6,462 nt of DNA from an uncultured Clostridium sp. (GCA_902462295.1 CABQAZ010000043.1:1-6462); one strand, 5' to 3'; shown: positions 1-5,632, numbered from the stretch's first letter. Numbers and translations: made by a program. Notes: a model not told the origin generated them from the sequence alone.

Positions 1-49
1 ATAATTTGTCTAATGTTTTTGTTATTTCATTTAATTTGTAAACTGCCAC
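1..49 (-). CDS. Possible 5' end of a gene leaving the window at the left edge
   Basis: An open minus-strand frame begins at a GTG (47-49) and stays open to the window edge, giving MAVYKLNEITKTLDKL. An AAAGGA motif sits seven bases upstream (57-62 on the plus strand), which is good ribosome-binding-site spacing. It lies just beyond the hairpin terminator of the preceding gene, where a new gene could begin. A TTG about seven codons further upstream is an alternative start in the same frame. Only 16 codons are visible, so no family can be assigned and a chance open frame is possible. Confidence 0.4.
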   Translation of the reverse strand, partial: MAVYKLNEITKTLDKL

Positions 50-71
50 TTTTCCATCCTTTATCAAAAAA

Positions 72-101
72 AGAGGAACATTTTATATAAAATGTTCCTC
101 T
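72..101 (-). terminator. 14-bp perfect hairpin with T-tract, terminator of the toxin-Fic chimera
   Basis: Arms 72-85 and 88-101 are perfectly complementary (14 bp, AGAGGAACA at the base, AT-rich at the tip; the real loop is probably 4 nt or more). Read on the minus strand, the hairpin is followed at once by seven T residues (rc of 66-72), the classic intrinsic terminator layout. It lies about 65 bases after the stop of the gene at 167-835. On the plus strand it is followed by a weaker pyrimidine run, so it may act in both directions. Confidence 0.85.
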
Positions 102-166
102 CTTCTTTTATAATTTAAATATTTGTGTCTATAACCTTTTCCAAGTTAAATTATTATTTAATAAAA

Positions 167-835
167 TTAATTACTTGCCAATAATTCAATACGTCTTACA
201 TTTTTATATATTTTTTCTCTACCAATTTTTTCTGAAACCAAAAGTTCTGCATCTTCTAATTGATTTAAATATGAAGTAGCTGTAATTCTAGTTACATTAC
301 ATGCTTTTTCAATATAAGAAATTTTAGTATATACTTCATAGAATAAACTTTCTAATAGTTCTTTAGAATAAATTTTAGGAAGTTTTTCCTTAAATTCTTT
401 TTTATATTCCATCATCTCATTTTGTATATTTTTTATTAATTCAATAGTTTCTTTTGAAGTGATTTCTATCCCTTTTAAAATATATAATATCCAATCTTCA
501 AAATTATTGTTTTCTCTAACTTCATTAAATAATTTATAGTATTCTTGCTTTGTTTTATTAATATATTTGCTTAAGTATAATATTGGACTATCAATTAAGT
601 TGTTTAATACTAAATTTATTTGTTTTTGAATTTTGCTATCATATACTTTTTTATATTTTTCTATTTTTGTGCTAACAGGAATAAACCATATAATATTATC
701 ATATTTTTTACTTTTAATACAATAATAACAAGGCCTTTTATTTCCACTTTCTTTATTTTTCATCAATTCTGGATCATTCATAATATCAAAAAATGAATCT
801 TTTATAAAATAAAAATATCCTACATCTATTTGCAT
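167..835 (-). CDS. Chimeric protein: ToxN/CptN-like toxin N-terminus joined to Fic-family C-terminus
   Basis: 222 residues in two unrelated parts. Residues 1 to about 70 (MQIDVGYFYFIKDSFFD..., then NKRPCYYCIK, IIWFIPVS, KIEKYKKVY) read like the N-terminal half of type III toxin-antitoxin endoribonucleases of the ToxN/AbiQ/CptN group; the rest of that toxin (usually about 150-180 residues) is missing. Residues about 73-222 (SPILYLSKYI, YYKLFNEVRENNNFEDWILYIL, KIYSKELLE, then a winged-helix region at about 165-218) match the part of Fic proteins that follows the active site. The catalytic HPFxxGNGR motif is absent, so AMPylation activity is not expected. The start is firm: ATG at 833-835 with AAGGAG just upstream. 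A promoter and hairpin precede it in type III TA fashion, and a strong terminator follows. It is probably a deletion-made fusion; whether the product folds or has a function is unknown. Family calls are from recognition of motifs, not a search. Confidence 0.8.
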   Translation of the reverse strand: MQIDVGYFYFIKDSFFDIMNDPELMKNKESGNKRPCYYCIKSKKYDNIIWFIPVSTKIEKYKKVYDSKIQKQINLVLNNLIDSPILYLSKYINKTKQEYYKLFNEVRENNNFEDWILYILKGIEITSKETIELIKNIQNEMMEYKKEFKEKLPKIYSKELLESLFYEVYTKISYIEKACNVTRITATSYLNQLEDAELLVSEKIGREKIYKNVRRIELLASN

Positions 836-843
836 AACTATTT

Positions 844-849
844 CTCCTT
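844..849 (-). promoter_or_regulatory. Ribosome binding site of the chimera
   Basis: The minus strand reads AAGGAG a few bases before the ATG at 835. It lies just after the leader hairpin, so translation initiation could depend on RNA that reads past that hairpin. Confidence 0.8.
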
Positions 850-859
850 ATATTATCAA

Positions 860-883
860 AGGCTTACCATCTCTGGTAAGCCT
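860..883 (-). terminator. 9-bp hairpin between leader RNA and toxin start
   Basis: AGGCTTACC (860-868) and GGTAAGCCT (875-883) form a perfect 9-bp stem with a 6-nt loop, ending about 24 bases before the start codon. In type III toxin-antitoxin loci an attenuating terminator of this kind separates the RNA antitoxin from the toxin ORF and sets their ratio. The T-run after it on the minus strand is short (TTTGATAATA), so strong termination is not expected, which fits leaky read-through. Confidence 0.65.
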
Positions 884-971
884 CGAAAATTTATACACTC
901 TCTAATTTGTTAGTCGCTCAAAGAGGTGGCGACAAACACATTTATTAAAAACAACGATGTTCTTAATTATT
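860..971 (-). ncRNA. Candidate type III antitoxin-like leader RNA
   Basis: This transcribed but untranslated stretch lies between the promoter at 978-1007 and the hairpin at 860-883, in the position of the ToxI/CptI antitoxin RNA. It contains a compact GC-richer hairpin: GTCGC (913-917) pairs with GCGAC (929-933) and can extend through flanking TTT/AAA. A GTGT motif recurs with a period of about 41 nt on the minus strand, hinting at one full repeat and a degraded partial one. Known type III antitoxins are repeats of roughly 35-50 nt that fold into pseudoknots. No clean multi-copy repeat is visible here, so the assignment rests mostly on position and on the toxin-like N-terminus downstream. 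Confidence 0.45.
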
Positions 972-977
972 ATATTC

Positions 978-1007
978 ATAATATCATGAAATATGTCATT
1001 TTGTCAA
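978..1007 (-). promoter_or_regulatory. Sigma-A-type promoter of the leader RNA and chimera
   Basis: On the minus strand a perfect TTGACA -35 (rc of 1002-1007) is separated by 18 bp from a TATTAT -10 (rc of 978-983). Transcription would begin near 971, leaving a leader of about 135 nt before the ATG at 835. This is the best consensus promoter in the window. Confidence 0.75.
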
Positions 1008-1118
1008 TAATTTTAATAAATTTCCCTCAACATTGTTATAGTTTATCCTCTTTAAAGTTCGTGTATTTGTTTATGATACAAAAACTGTCGTGGCATCAAA
1101 GTTTTGTGCAAAAAGAGA

Positions 1119-1154
1119 TAGGAGTAAAATATATAGACTATGATTATAGTCCTA
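1119..1154. repeat. Nested inverted repeats of unknown role
   Basis: A perfect 6-bp stem GACTAT/ATAGTC (1136-1141 and 1146-1151, 4-nt loop) sits inside outer TAGGA/TCCTA arms (1119-1123 and 1150-1154; the two right arms overlap, so they are alternatives). A further short hairpin, AAGCC-TTT-GGCTT, follows at about 1176-1188. The stretch 1030-1190 is less AT-rich than the DNA to its right, but no RNA family or transposon end was recognised. Confidence 0.3.
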
Positions 1155-1159
1155 CCTAG

Positions 1160-1518
1160 TCATTTCAGTACTTTCAAGCCTTTGGCTTTAATATATTTAC
1201 TTATTATATAATTATTTTATTTTGCATATTTAATGTTATCCAATTACTTATATAATCTTATTTTAATAACGCTTTAAAATCAATTTTAAGCTATTTAAAT
1301 ATTTTATCTATATAATTTAATGTTTAAATAATTTTTATCTTTAATTATAAATTTGTTTTTCAATAATTTTTTATAATTTCTGATCTTCTATCTAAATTTT
1401 ATCTAAAATCTTCAAAATGCTTATTTCTCTATATTTGCCGTATTTCACCGACAACAAACTTAATTGCTTAATTATTAAAATGTCTTAAAAAAGATTTTCA
1501 TGCGTCCATATTTATAAT
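1160..1518. other. AT-rich stretch with no supported gene
   Basis: No open frame of useful length, RNA gene or clear repeat is visible. A direct repeat TTTTAAGCTA occurs near 1283 and 1523. Minus-strand frames around 1330-1470 show short protein-like stretches interrupted by stops (for example RRSEIIKNY and FVVGEIRQI), which may be the remains of a decayed gene but could equally be chance. Confidence 0.6.
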
Positions 1519-1602
1519 TTATTTTAAGCTACAAATAATAATTCTAATAGATACTTTATTGGATATAGGACAAGCAATATAAATTTTTTTATTTATTATC
1601 AT
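1519..1602 (-). pseudogene. 27-codon fragment resembling the start of a nucleoside 2-deoxyribosyltransferase-like gene
   Basis: ATG at 1600-1602 opens a short frame beginning MIINKKIYIACPISN and closing after 27 codons. A hydrophobic strand followed by ACPIS near the N-terminus is typical of nucleoside 2-deoxyribosyltransferase and related purine/pyrimidine-binding folds. The rest of such a protein (about 150 residues) is absent, so if the resemblance is real this is a truncated remnant. A GGAG lies only three bases before the ATG, closer than ideal. The start overlaps the end of the broken gene at 1589-1893, the arrangement of translationally coupled genes. The call rests on about 12 residues and is tentative. 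Confidence 0.35.
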
Positions 1603-1893
1603 TTTCTCCAATATATTTAAACAAATTATCTATTTTTTGTGGTTCTACAATTGATGTATATAATCTTATATATTTATCAAGTTTTTTGCTTTCATAAAAC
1701 AAATTATAAAAAATGCTATTTTCATAAACAAGAGGAAAATATAAAGTGCACTTTCCAAAATAATTATATATTTTATCAACAAATCTCCTAATTTTAATGT
1801 ATCTTTTTTATAGGATATTGGTTCTATATTTATGCAACATTCCATAATATCACTATCTCGTTTTTTGAAACACGTATAATATTCATTTTTATA
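1589..1893 (-). pseudogene. Unrecognised gene of about 97 codons broken at two A6 tracts
   Basis: Downstream of the kinase gene, ATG at 1893 follows a GAGG and opens MNIIRVSK before a stop. A second frame then reads RDSDIMECCINIEPISYKK, and a third reads RYIKIRRFVDKIYNYFGKC through LYFPLVYENS to GENDNK and a stop at 1589-1591. Each switch falls at a run of six A on the minus strand (T6 at 1861-1866 and 1804-1809), and one added A at each would give a single frame of about 97 codons. Alternatively the upstream part may be EYYTCFKK in the second frame, which would need only one frameshift in a gene that has lost its 5' end. The residues look like real protein, with aromatic-rich strands and charged helices, but no family was recognised. 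It starts about a dozen bases after the kinase stop and would be co-transcribed with it. Confidence 0.55.
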
Positions 1894-1904
1894 TTACCTC
1901 ATTT

Positions 1905-2948
1905 TTAGTATAATGACTTATCTATAATATCCATCCATTTCAAATAGTTATAGTTTATTGCTTTTATTCCATAACCTTTTAAGAAATCATCGAACATATA
2001 TTCTTTTTTGTTGATTTTCAAGCTTCTAAAAAAATAATAAAAGTCAAAATACTTAGTTGAAATATTTGCATCTCCTAAATCAATAAAATTATATGTTTCA
2101 TTGTCTATTAAAATATTAGGTAAGCTATAATCTCCATGTGTAAAAACTCTATCTTTGGGTATATTCTCATTAAGGAATTTAACTATATCTTTCAGTGTAT
2201 CACTTTTATATTTTTTTTGAATTTCTGGAAAAATAGCTTCTATCTTTTCTAAACAGTTATGCAATAATTTCTCAGGTAAATTATTTTTAAATTTACATTC
2301 TTCAATGTTAATACTATGTATTCTTTTTAATTCTTTACCTAATCTATATCCAATATTATCATATTTAAATGCTGGTACACCATTTTTATATTCCATAATT
2401 AAATATTTATATTCATTTTTTTCACTCCAATAATATACTTTTGGAGAATTGATTTTATCTTGCAACCATATCAATCTATCAGATACATCTTTTATAGATG
2501 TTCTACTAGGTAAATATTGAATTTTCAATATAACATCTTTATTTTGTGATTTCATTTTTGCTTTAAAAACTTTTGAAATAGATCTTCCTAAATTTATCTC
2601 ATCTAGTGAATTTATATCTAAAATTTTATATATTTCGCTATCTTGAATGAGGTTATTTATATTACTACTTGCATTTGCTTTTATTCTGTATATTACCACT
2701 TTACCCATAGATTTTTGATATAGTTTCATATTTCCTAATAATTTAACAGGAAAAACTTTAAAAGCATCTTCTAATGAACTAAATGTATTTTTTGATGTGA
2801 TTTGGGCTTCAATTTTCTCTCCTGTTATTGCATTTTCAATAGATATTTTTTCTTCATTCTTTAAATTTTCATTTTCTGAAATTATCATGTTTTGTTTTGC
2901 TTCTTTTATATTATTAAAAATTTCTTGTTCTATTTTTATATTATTCAT
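1905..2948 (-). CDS. ASCH-like domain fused to an APH(3')-type aminoglycoside/small-molecule kinase
   Basis: 347 residues. The C-terminal part, about 115-347, has the aminoglycoside 3'-phosphotransferase plan: GRSISKVFKA (nucleotide loop), VILK142IQ, WLQDKINSPKVYYW, the catalytic loop H271GD273YSLPN278, the metal-binding ID290LGD, then FDFYYFFRSLK and an IIDKSLY tail comparable to the LDELF end of APH(3')-IIIa. The Asp-to-Asn spacing matches APH(3')-IIIa. Residues about 5-92 look like an ASCH domain, a small beta-barrel thought to bind RNA or nucleotides: ITGEKIEAQI, FSSLEDAF, FPVKLLG, then GKVVIYRIK. Typical APH(3') enzymes have about 265 residues, so the extra 85 are a true extension. By alignment by eye, the helix-C glutamate (E60 of APH(3')-IIIa) corresponds to V155, with D154 beside it. 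The start is an ATG with AAGGA six bases upstream, and the gene has its own promoter. The substrate is unknown; aminoglycoside resistance is possible but not shown. Confidence 0.85.
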   Translation of the reverse strand: MNNIKIEQEIFNNIKEAKQNMIISENENLKNEEKISIENAITGEKIEAQITSKNTFSSLEDAFKVFPVKLLGNMKLYQKSMGKVVIYRIKANASSNINNLIQDSEIYKILDINSLDEINLGRSISKVFKAKMKSQNKDVILKIQYLPSRTSIKDVSDRLIWLQDKINSPKVYYWSEKNEYKYLIMEYKNGVPAFKYDNIGYRLGKELKRIHSINIEECKFKNNLPEKLLHNCLEKIEAIFPEIQKKYKSDTLKDIVKFLNENIPKDRVFTHGDYSLPNILIDNETYNFIDLGDANISTKYFDFYYFFRSLKINKKEYMFDDFLKGYGIKAINYNYLKWMDIIDKSLY

Positions 2949-3027
2949 TTCTTATCCTTCCAACGATATTTATATTTCGTTCAATAATATTAATAAAATC
3001 AGTTAGTATTTTTGAACTATTGTACAT

Positions 3028-3056
3028 ATTTTATAATAAGAACAAACATTTGTCTA
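3028..3056 (-). promoter_or_regulatory. Probable promoter of the ASCH-kinase gene, with a small palindrome in the spacer
   Basis: The minus strand carries TAGACA (rc of 3051-3056) and TAAAAT (rc of 3028-3033) with a 17-bp gap; an overlapping TATAAA would give 15. ACAAA-TG-TTTGT, an inverted repeat (3042-3053 on the plus strand), lies between the -35 and -10 and could be an operator. The leader to the ATG would be about 75 nt. Confidence 0.5.
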
Positions 3057-3163
3057 TATATTTTTTTAAAATATTAAAAATACTTATATTTAATATAAAT
3101 CTACAACATTAAAAATATGGCTATATCCCCTACTCTACTCATTTTTATTCAAATTAGAAAAAA

Positions 3164-3625
3164 TTAGAATACTTTAAATTTCTTATCAATCGGAATAATA
3201 TCTTCTAATAGATTATTTTCTGACATTGCTTTTGTAAATTGTGATATTGATAATACAAGTTCTTTCTTTTCTTTTAAATTAAAATCTGTAATTTTCAGGT
3301 CAGCTAATTCAGATAATCGCAGTCCACTACATAAAAATAAATGTAGAATCTCATTATTTCTTAAACCTATAAAGTTTTCCTTATCTTCATATACTTTTAA
3401 AACTTTTTTTGCTTCATTAAAAGATAAATACTTTGGCAACTTTTTATAAATGTTTTTCTCTCTATTATTTAAAAATCTAATATCATTTAAAGTCATTTCA
3501 TTTATATTTTCATATTTGCAGTCAAAAATATGCTCATTGATAAATTCTAAAAAGCCTTTTAAAGTATATAATATACTATCGATAAAAGAAAATTGCTGGA
3601 GTTGATAGTAACAATAAAATAATAA
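3164..3625 (-). pseudogene. Remnant of a XerC/D-type tyrosine recombinase (integrase)
   Basis: The reading frame is open from 3625 to the stop at 3164-3166. An internal ATG at 3496 is only a fallback start, since homologous-looking sequence (DSILYTLKGFLEF, FINEHIFD) continues upstream without an initiator. Visible elements are an N-terminal SAM-like core-binding part, the interdomain KKLPKYLSFNEAKKVL, and the first catalytic box LFLCSGLRLSELADLK with the conserved Arg. After this box the sequence drifts and ends at KKFKVF. The second-half catalytic residues (HxxR, H/W and the nucleophilic Tyr) are missing. A functional enzyme has about 300 residues; about 150 remain here, with both ends lost. 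It cannot catalyse recombination. It marks this interval as a former mobile-element or accessory site. Confidence 0.75.
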
Positions 3626-3669
3626 CTATTCCTATATAATTTTCGGAATATATTTTTTATCTTTTCCAT
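3559..3669 (-). CDS. Short ORF with own promoter and RBS; possibly a frameshifted membrane peptide
   Basis: ATG at 3667-3669 follows AAGGAGAGA, a strong ribosome binding site, and a consensus promoter. The frame as read gives 36 residues beginning MEKIKNIFRK, with no obvious fold. Removing one A from the A6 run after the fourth codon would give MEKIK followed by YSENYIGIVIILLLLSTP and AIFFYR before a stop, a typical small single-pass membrane peptide of about 30 residues. Either the frame shown is real, or the gene is frameshifted or varies at this tract, or it is the 5' stub of a larger gene cut by the rearrangement that left the recombinase fragment. It overlaps that fragment in another frame. 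No family was recognised. Confidence 0.35.
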   Translation of the reverse strand: MEKIKNIFRKLYRNSYYFIVTINSSNFLLSIVYYIL

Positions 3670-3713
3670 TTTTTCTATCTCTCCTTGCATAAGTTATTAT
3701 TTTTTATGTTCTT

Positions 3714-3742
3714 ATTATATAATGAAAGACTGATAATTTCAA
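3714..3742 (-). promoter_or_regulatory. Near-consensus promoter embedded in a terminator hairpin
   Basis: The minus strand reads TTGAAA (rc of 3737-3742), 17 bp, then TATAAT (rc of 3714-3719). The -35 lies in the loop and stem of the hairpin at 3730-3753, so the terminator of the upstream operon and the promoter for the short ORF share DNA. Transcription would start near 3707, leaving a leader of about 40 nt. Confidence 0.6.
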
Positions 3743-3753
3743 ATAATTATCAG
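3730..3753 (-). terminator. Hairpin ending the sigma factor operon
   Basis: CTGATAATT (3730-3738) and AATTATCAG (3745-3753) make a 9-bp stem with a 6-nt loop, about 20 bases past the stop of the exported protein gene. The following T-run is weak on both strands (TCTTTCATT on the minus strand, CTTTTAATT on the plus), so termination may be partial. Confidence 0.55.
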
Positions 3754-3773
3754 CTTTTAATTACTAAAAATAT

Positions 3774-4709
3774 TTATGGTATATCTGTCAATCTTAAACC
3801 TTTAGTTCCTATATATACATCTCTATTTCCAGACAATGTAGCAAATTTTATTATTGTATAATTATCATAGTAATATTCCATACTTCCACCATCTTTATAC
3901 ATTTCAGCAGTTATTTTCCCATCTTTTTCATCTTTATTTGCTTTTCCAATAATTTCTTCCATTGTTATTTTATTTTCTAACAATGCCTCTTTCAAAGAAT
4001 ATTCATTGCCATCAATTTTTATATTTGCAATTCCATTGTATCCATATATATTATAGTCATATTTATCTGTTTCTGATTTATCTAATATTGTATAGACTTT
4101 ATAACTCTCTGTTGAATCTTTGGCATAAAAAAGTATTTCAAAATCTGGAATAGAATTATAAGTAATATTTACTGTTCTAATAATTTCTATCAATTCTTCA
4201 GCCTCATCATAGTTTAATCCATTGTTCACTAATGCTATATTTATATTAAATGAAATGTCTTGCAATACTTCACTATTGTCATAGTATCCAATACTTACCT
4301 CTTGATTATTATTTAATATAAGTTTTTCTGTTGTTCTTCCTGTACCACAAACTCCAAATTGATTATTATAAAAATACAACATTGCATATTGTTCATTATT
4401 GTTTTTGTATAGTTTTAAAGCATACTTAAAAAAATCATTACCTTCTTTTTGGGGTAATTCTTCATATTTCCACTCATTTGGAATATCTAATTCTAATTTG
4501 ATGTCATCTATATATTTAGAATATTTTATACAATCCTTTTCTTTATTTACATCTATATTTTGTACTGGTGCATATTTTTCTCCCCATCTACAAAACACAA
4601 CTTCTTTTCCTTTTTTCATTCTATTCCAATCAATTAAATACATAATTCCAATTAATATTAATAGTGTAACTGCAATTATAATTACTACTTTGAATATATT
4701 TTTTCTCAT
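3774..4709 (-). CDS. Membrane-anchored exported protein, partner of the ECF sigma factor
   Basis: A short basic N-terminus (MRKNIFK) is followed by one hydrophobic helix (about residues 8-26) and then a hydrophilic domain of about 280 residues, so the protein should be anchored in the membrane and face outside. Two parts are recognisable as recurring in clostridial exported proteins of unknown function: the KGKEVVFCRWGEKYAP motif just after the helix, and a C-terminal module with YSLKEALLENKITMEEII, YKDGGSMEYYYDNYTI and NRDVYIGT. No enzyme motif was seen, and there is no lipobox. I chose ATG at 4707-4709 because AGGTGG lies about six bases upstream; a GTG nine bases earlier (4716-4718) overlaps that site and would add MVY. 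It follows the sigma factor stop by 23 bases and is surely co-transcribed. It may be the sensor, regulator or output of that sigma factor, but nothing in the sequence decides which. Confidence 0.8.
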   Translation of the reverse strand: MRKNIFKVVIIIAVTLLILIGIMYLIDWNRMKKGKEVVFCRWGEKYAPVQNIDVNKEKDCIKYSKYIDDIKLELDIPNEWKYEELPQKEGNDFFKYALKLYKNNNEQYAMLYFYNNQFGVCGTGRTTEKLILNNNQEVSIGYYDNSEVLQDISFNINIALVNNGLNYDEAEELIEIIRTVNITYNSIPDFEILFYAKDSTESYKVYTILDKSETDKYDYNIYGYNGIANIKIDGNEYSLKEALLENKITMEEIIGKANKDEKDGKITAEMYKDGGSMEYYYDNYTIIKFATLSGNRDVYIGTKGLRLTDIP

Positions 4710-4732
4710 ATATACCACCTATAACCTTTCTA

Positions 4733-5632
4733 TTATTTAGACAATTTTTTTCTTGATTTTAGTTGGTATTTTGCAAAAATAATTGAAAAAATTATAGTTA
4801 TAATTAAAAAAATAAATGAAATACTTAAAATACAAACACCAGAACTATTTATTATTTCAGTATTTGTCGGTTGACTTACAATATTTATTTCATTCCTTGT
4901 TTCCTTATCCTGTGATTCACTAACATCACTTTTTACTTCATCTTTTAAATTTTCTTGTCCCTTTTTTGTTTCAGCATTTGTATTTTCTCCAGTTTGTTCG
5001 GTAGTATTATTTCCTATTGTTTTATCTTGCTCCACTTTGTCAGATACTTTTTTATTAAATAATGTTTTTATTCCTATTACAAATGTAATAATAAACATTC
5101 CTAAATTGCTTAATAATATTTTCAAAGTATTTACTGCTTTATAATATCTCCATTTAATAGTCCCTGTTGGCTCTTTTAAAAGTTTTCCTATTTCTTCAAA
5201 CGATAAATTTGATACTATTTTTAGTGAAATAATTTCTTTTTCTTTATTATTTAATTTACTAATTAGTCTATTATAATTGTCTTGATCTATTATTTTATTT
5301 ATTTCATTATTATCATCTTCAATATTATATATGCTATCTAAATTAATATTATTTTTATTACGCTTCAGATAATTAATTGTTTCATTTTTTGTTATAGAAT
5401 ATAACCAACTACTTTCATTTCTATTAGGCAATTTTTCTTTATCTATTAAGTATAATTTTTCAAATACTATTTGAACTATATCTTCTGCATCTTGTTTATT
5501 TTTCAATATACTATATGCAATGTTATATATCAATTTATTATAGTTATTATATAATTTTTCAAATGCTATCCTATTTCCATATTTAATTTCTATAAATAAT
5601 TCTTTTAATTCTCTTGTTTTTATTTTTCTCAT
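4733..5632 (-). CDS. ECF-type sigma factor with a C-terminal two-helix membrane tail
   Basis: 299 residues, against about 160-190 for a plain ECF sigma factor. Residues 19-92 are sigma region 2 (FEKLYNNYNKLIYNIAYSIL, DAEDIVQIVFEKLY for core binding, SSWLYSITKNETINYLKR for -10 recognition). Residues 122-173 are region 4 with the helix-turn-helix LSFEEIGKLLKEPTGTIKW that reads the -35. Then comes a helix at about 173-191 (FIITFVIGIKTLF), a very hydrophilic linker 193-262 rich in Asn, Thr, Glu and Lys, and a second helix 265-287 ending in a basic tail (KSRKKLSK). The positive-inside rule puts both ends in the cytoplasm and the linker outside. This would tether the sigma factor to the membrane, so activity may need release or be sensed in place. 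A GGAGAGGA site precedes ATG 5630-5632, and a promoter lies at 5686-5714. The exported protein gene follows in the same operon. Confidence 0.9.
   Translation of the reverse strand: MRKIKTRELKELFIEIKYGNRIAFEKLYNNYNKLIYNIAYSILKNKQDAEDIVQIVFEKLYLIDKEKLPNRNESSWLYSITKNETINYLKRNKNNINLDSIYNIEDDNNEINKIIDQDNYNRLISKLNNKEKEIISLKIVSNLSFEEIGKLLKEPTGTIKWRYYKAVNTLKILLSNLGMFIITFVIGIKTLFNKKVSDKVEQDKTIGNNTTEQTGENTNAETKKGQENLKDEVKSDVSESQDKETRNEINIVSQPTNTEIINSSGVCILSISFIFLIITIIFSIIFAKYQLKSRKKLSK

Noticed and set aside
926..1159. Plus-strand 77-residue open frame starting at a GTG
   Set aside because: It runs antisense to the promoter and leader of the toxin locus and has a composition unlike the neighbouring proteins. 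Its last 25 residues look somewhat protein-like, but no family was recognised.
1030..1190. Possible CRISPR repeat, tracrRNA or transposon end because of its hairpins
   Set aside because: No repeat recurs at regular spacing, no cas or transposase gene is nearby, and the hairpins are short.
2797..3006. Plus-strand open frame of 69 residues
   Set aside because: It is an antisense shadow of the ASCH-like region of the kinase gene and its RBS; the hydrophobic residues result from AT-rich complement.
3164..3496. Functional short integrase starting at the ATG at 3496
   Set aside because: Recombinase-like sequence continues upstream of that ATG, and the second half of the catalytic domain is missing.
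3962..4153. Plus-strand open frame of 63 residues
   Set aside because: It is antisense within the well-supported exported protein gene.
4399..4740. Plus-strand open frame of 113 residues
   Set aside because: It covers the reverse of the exported protein N-terminus and its anchor helix; no independent protein signal.
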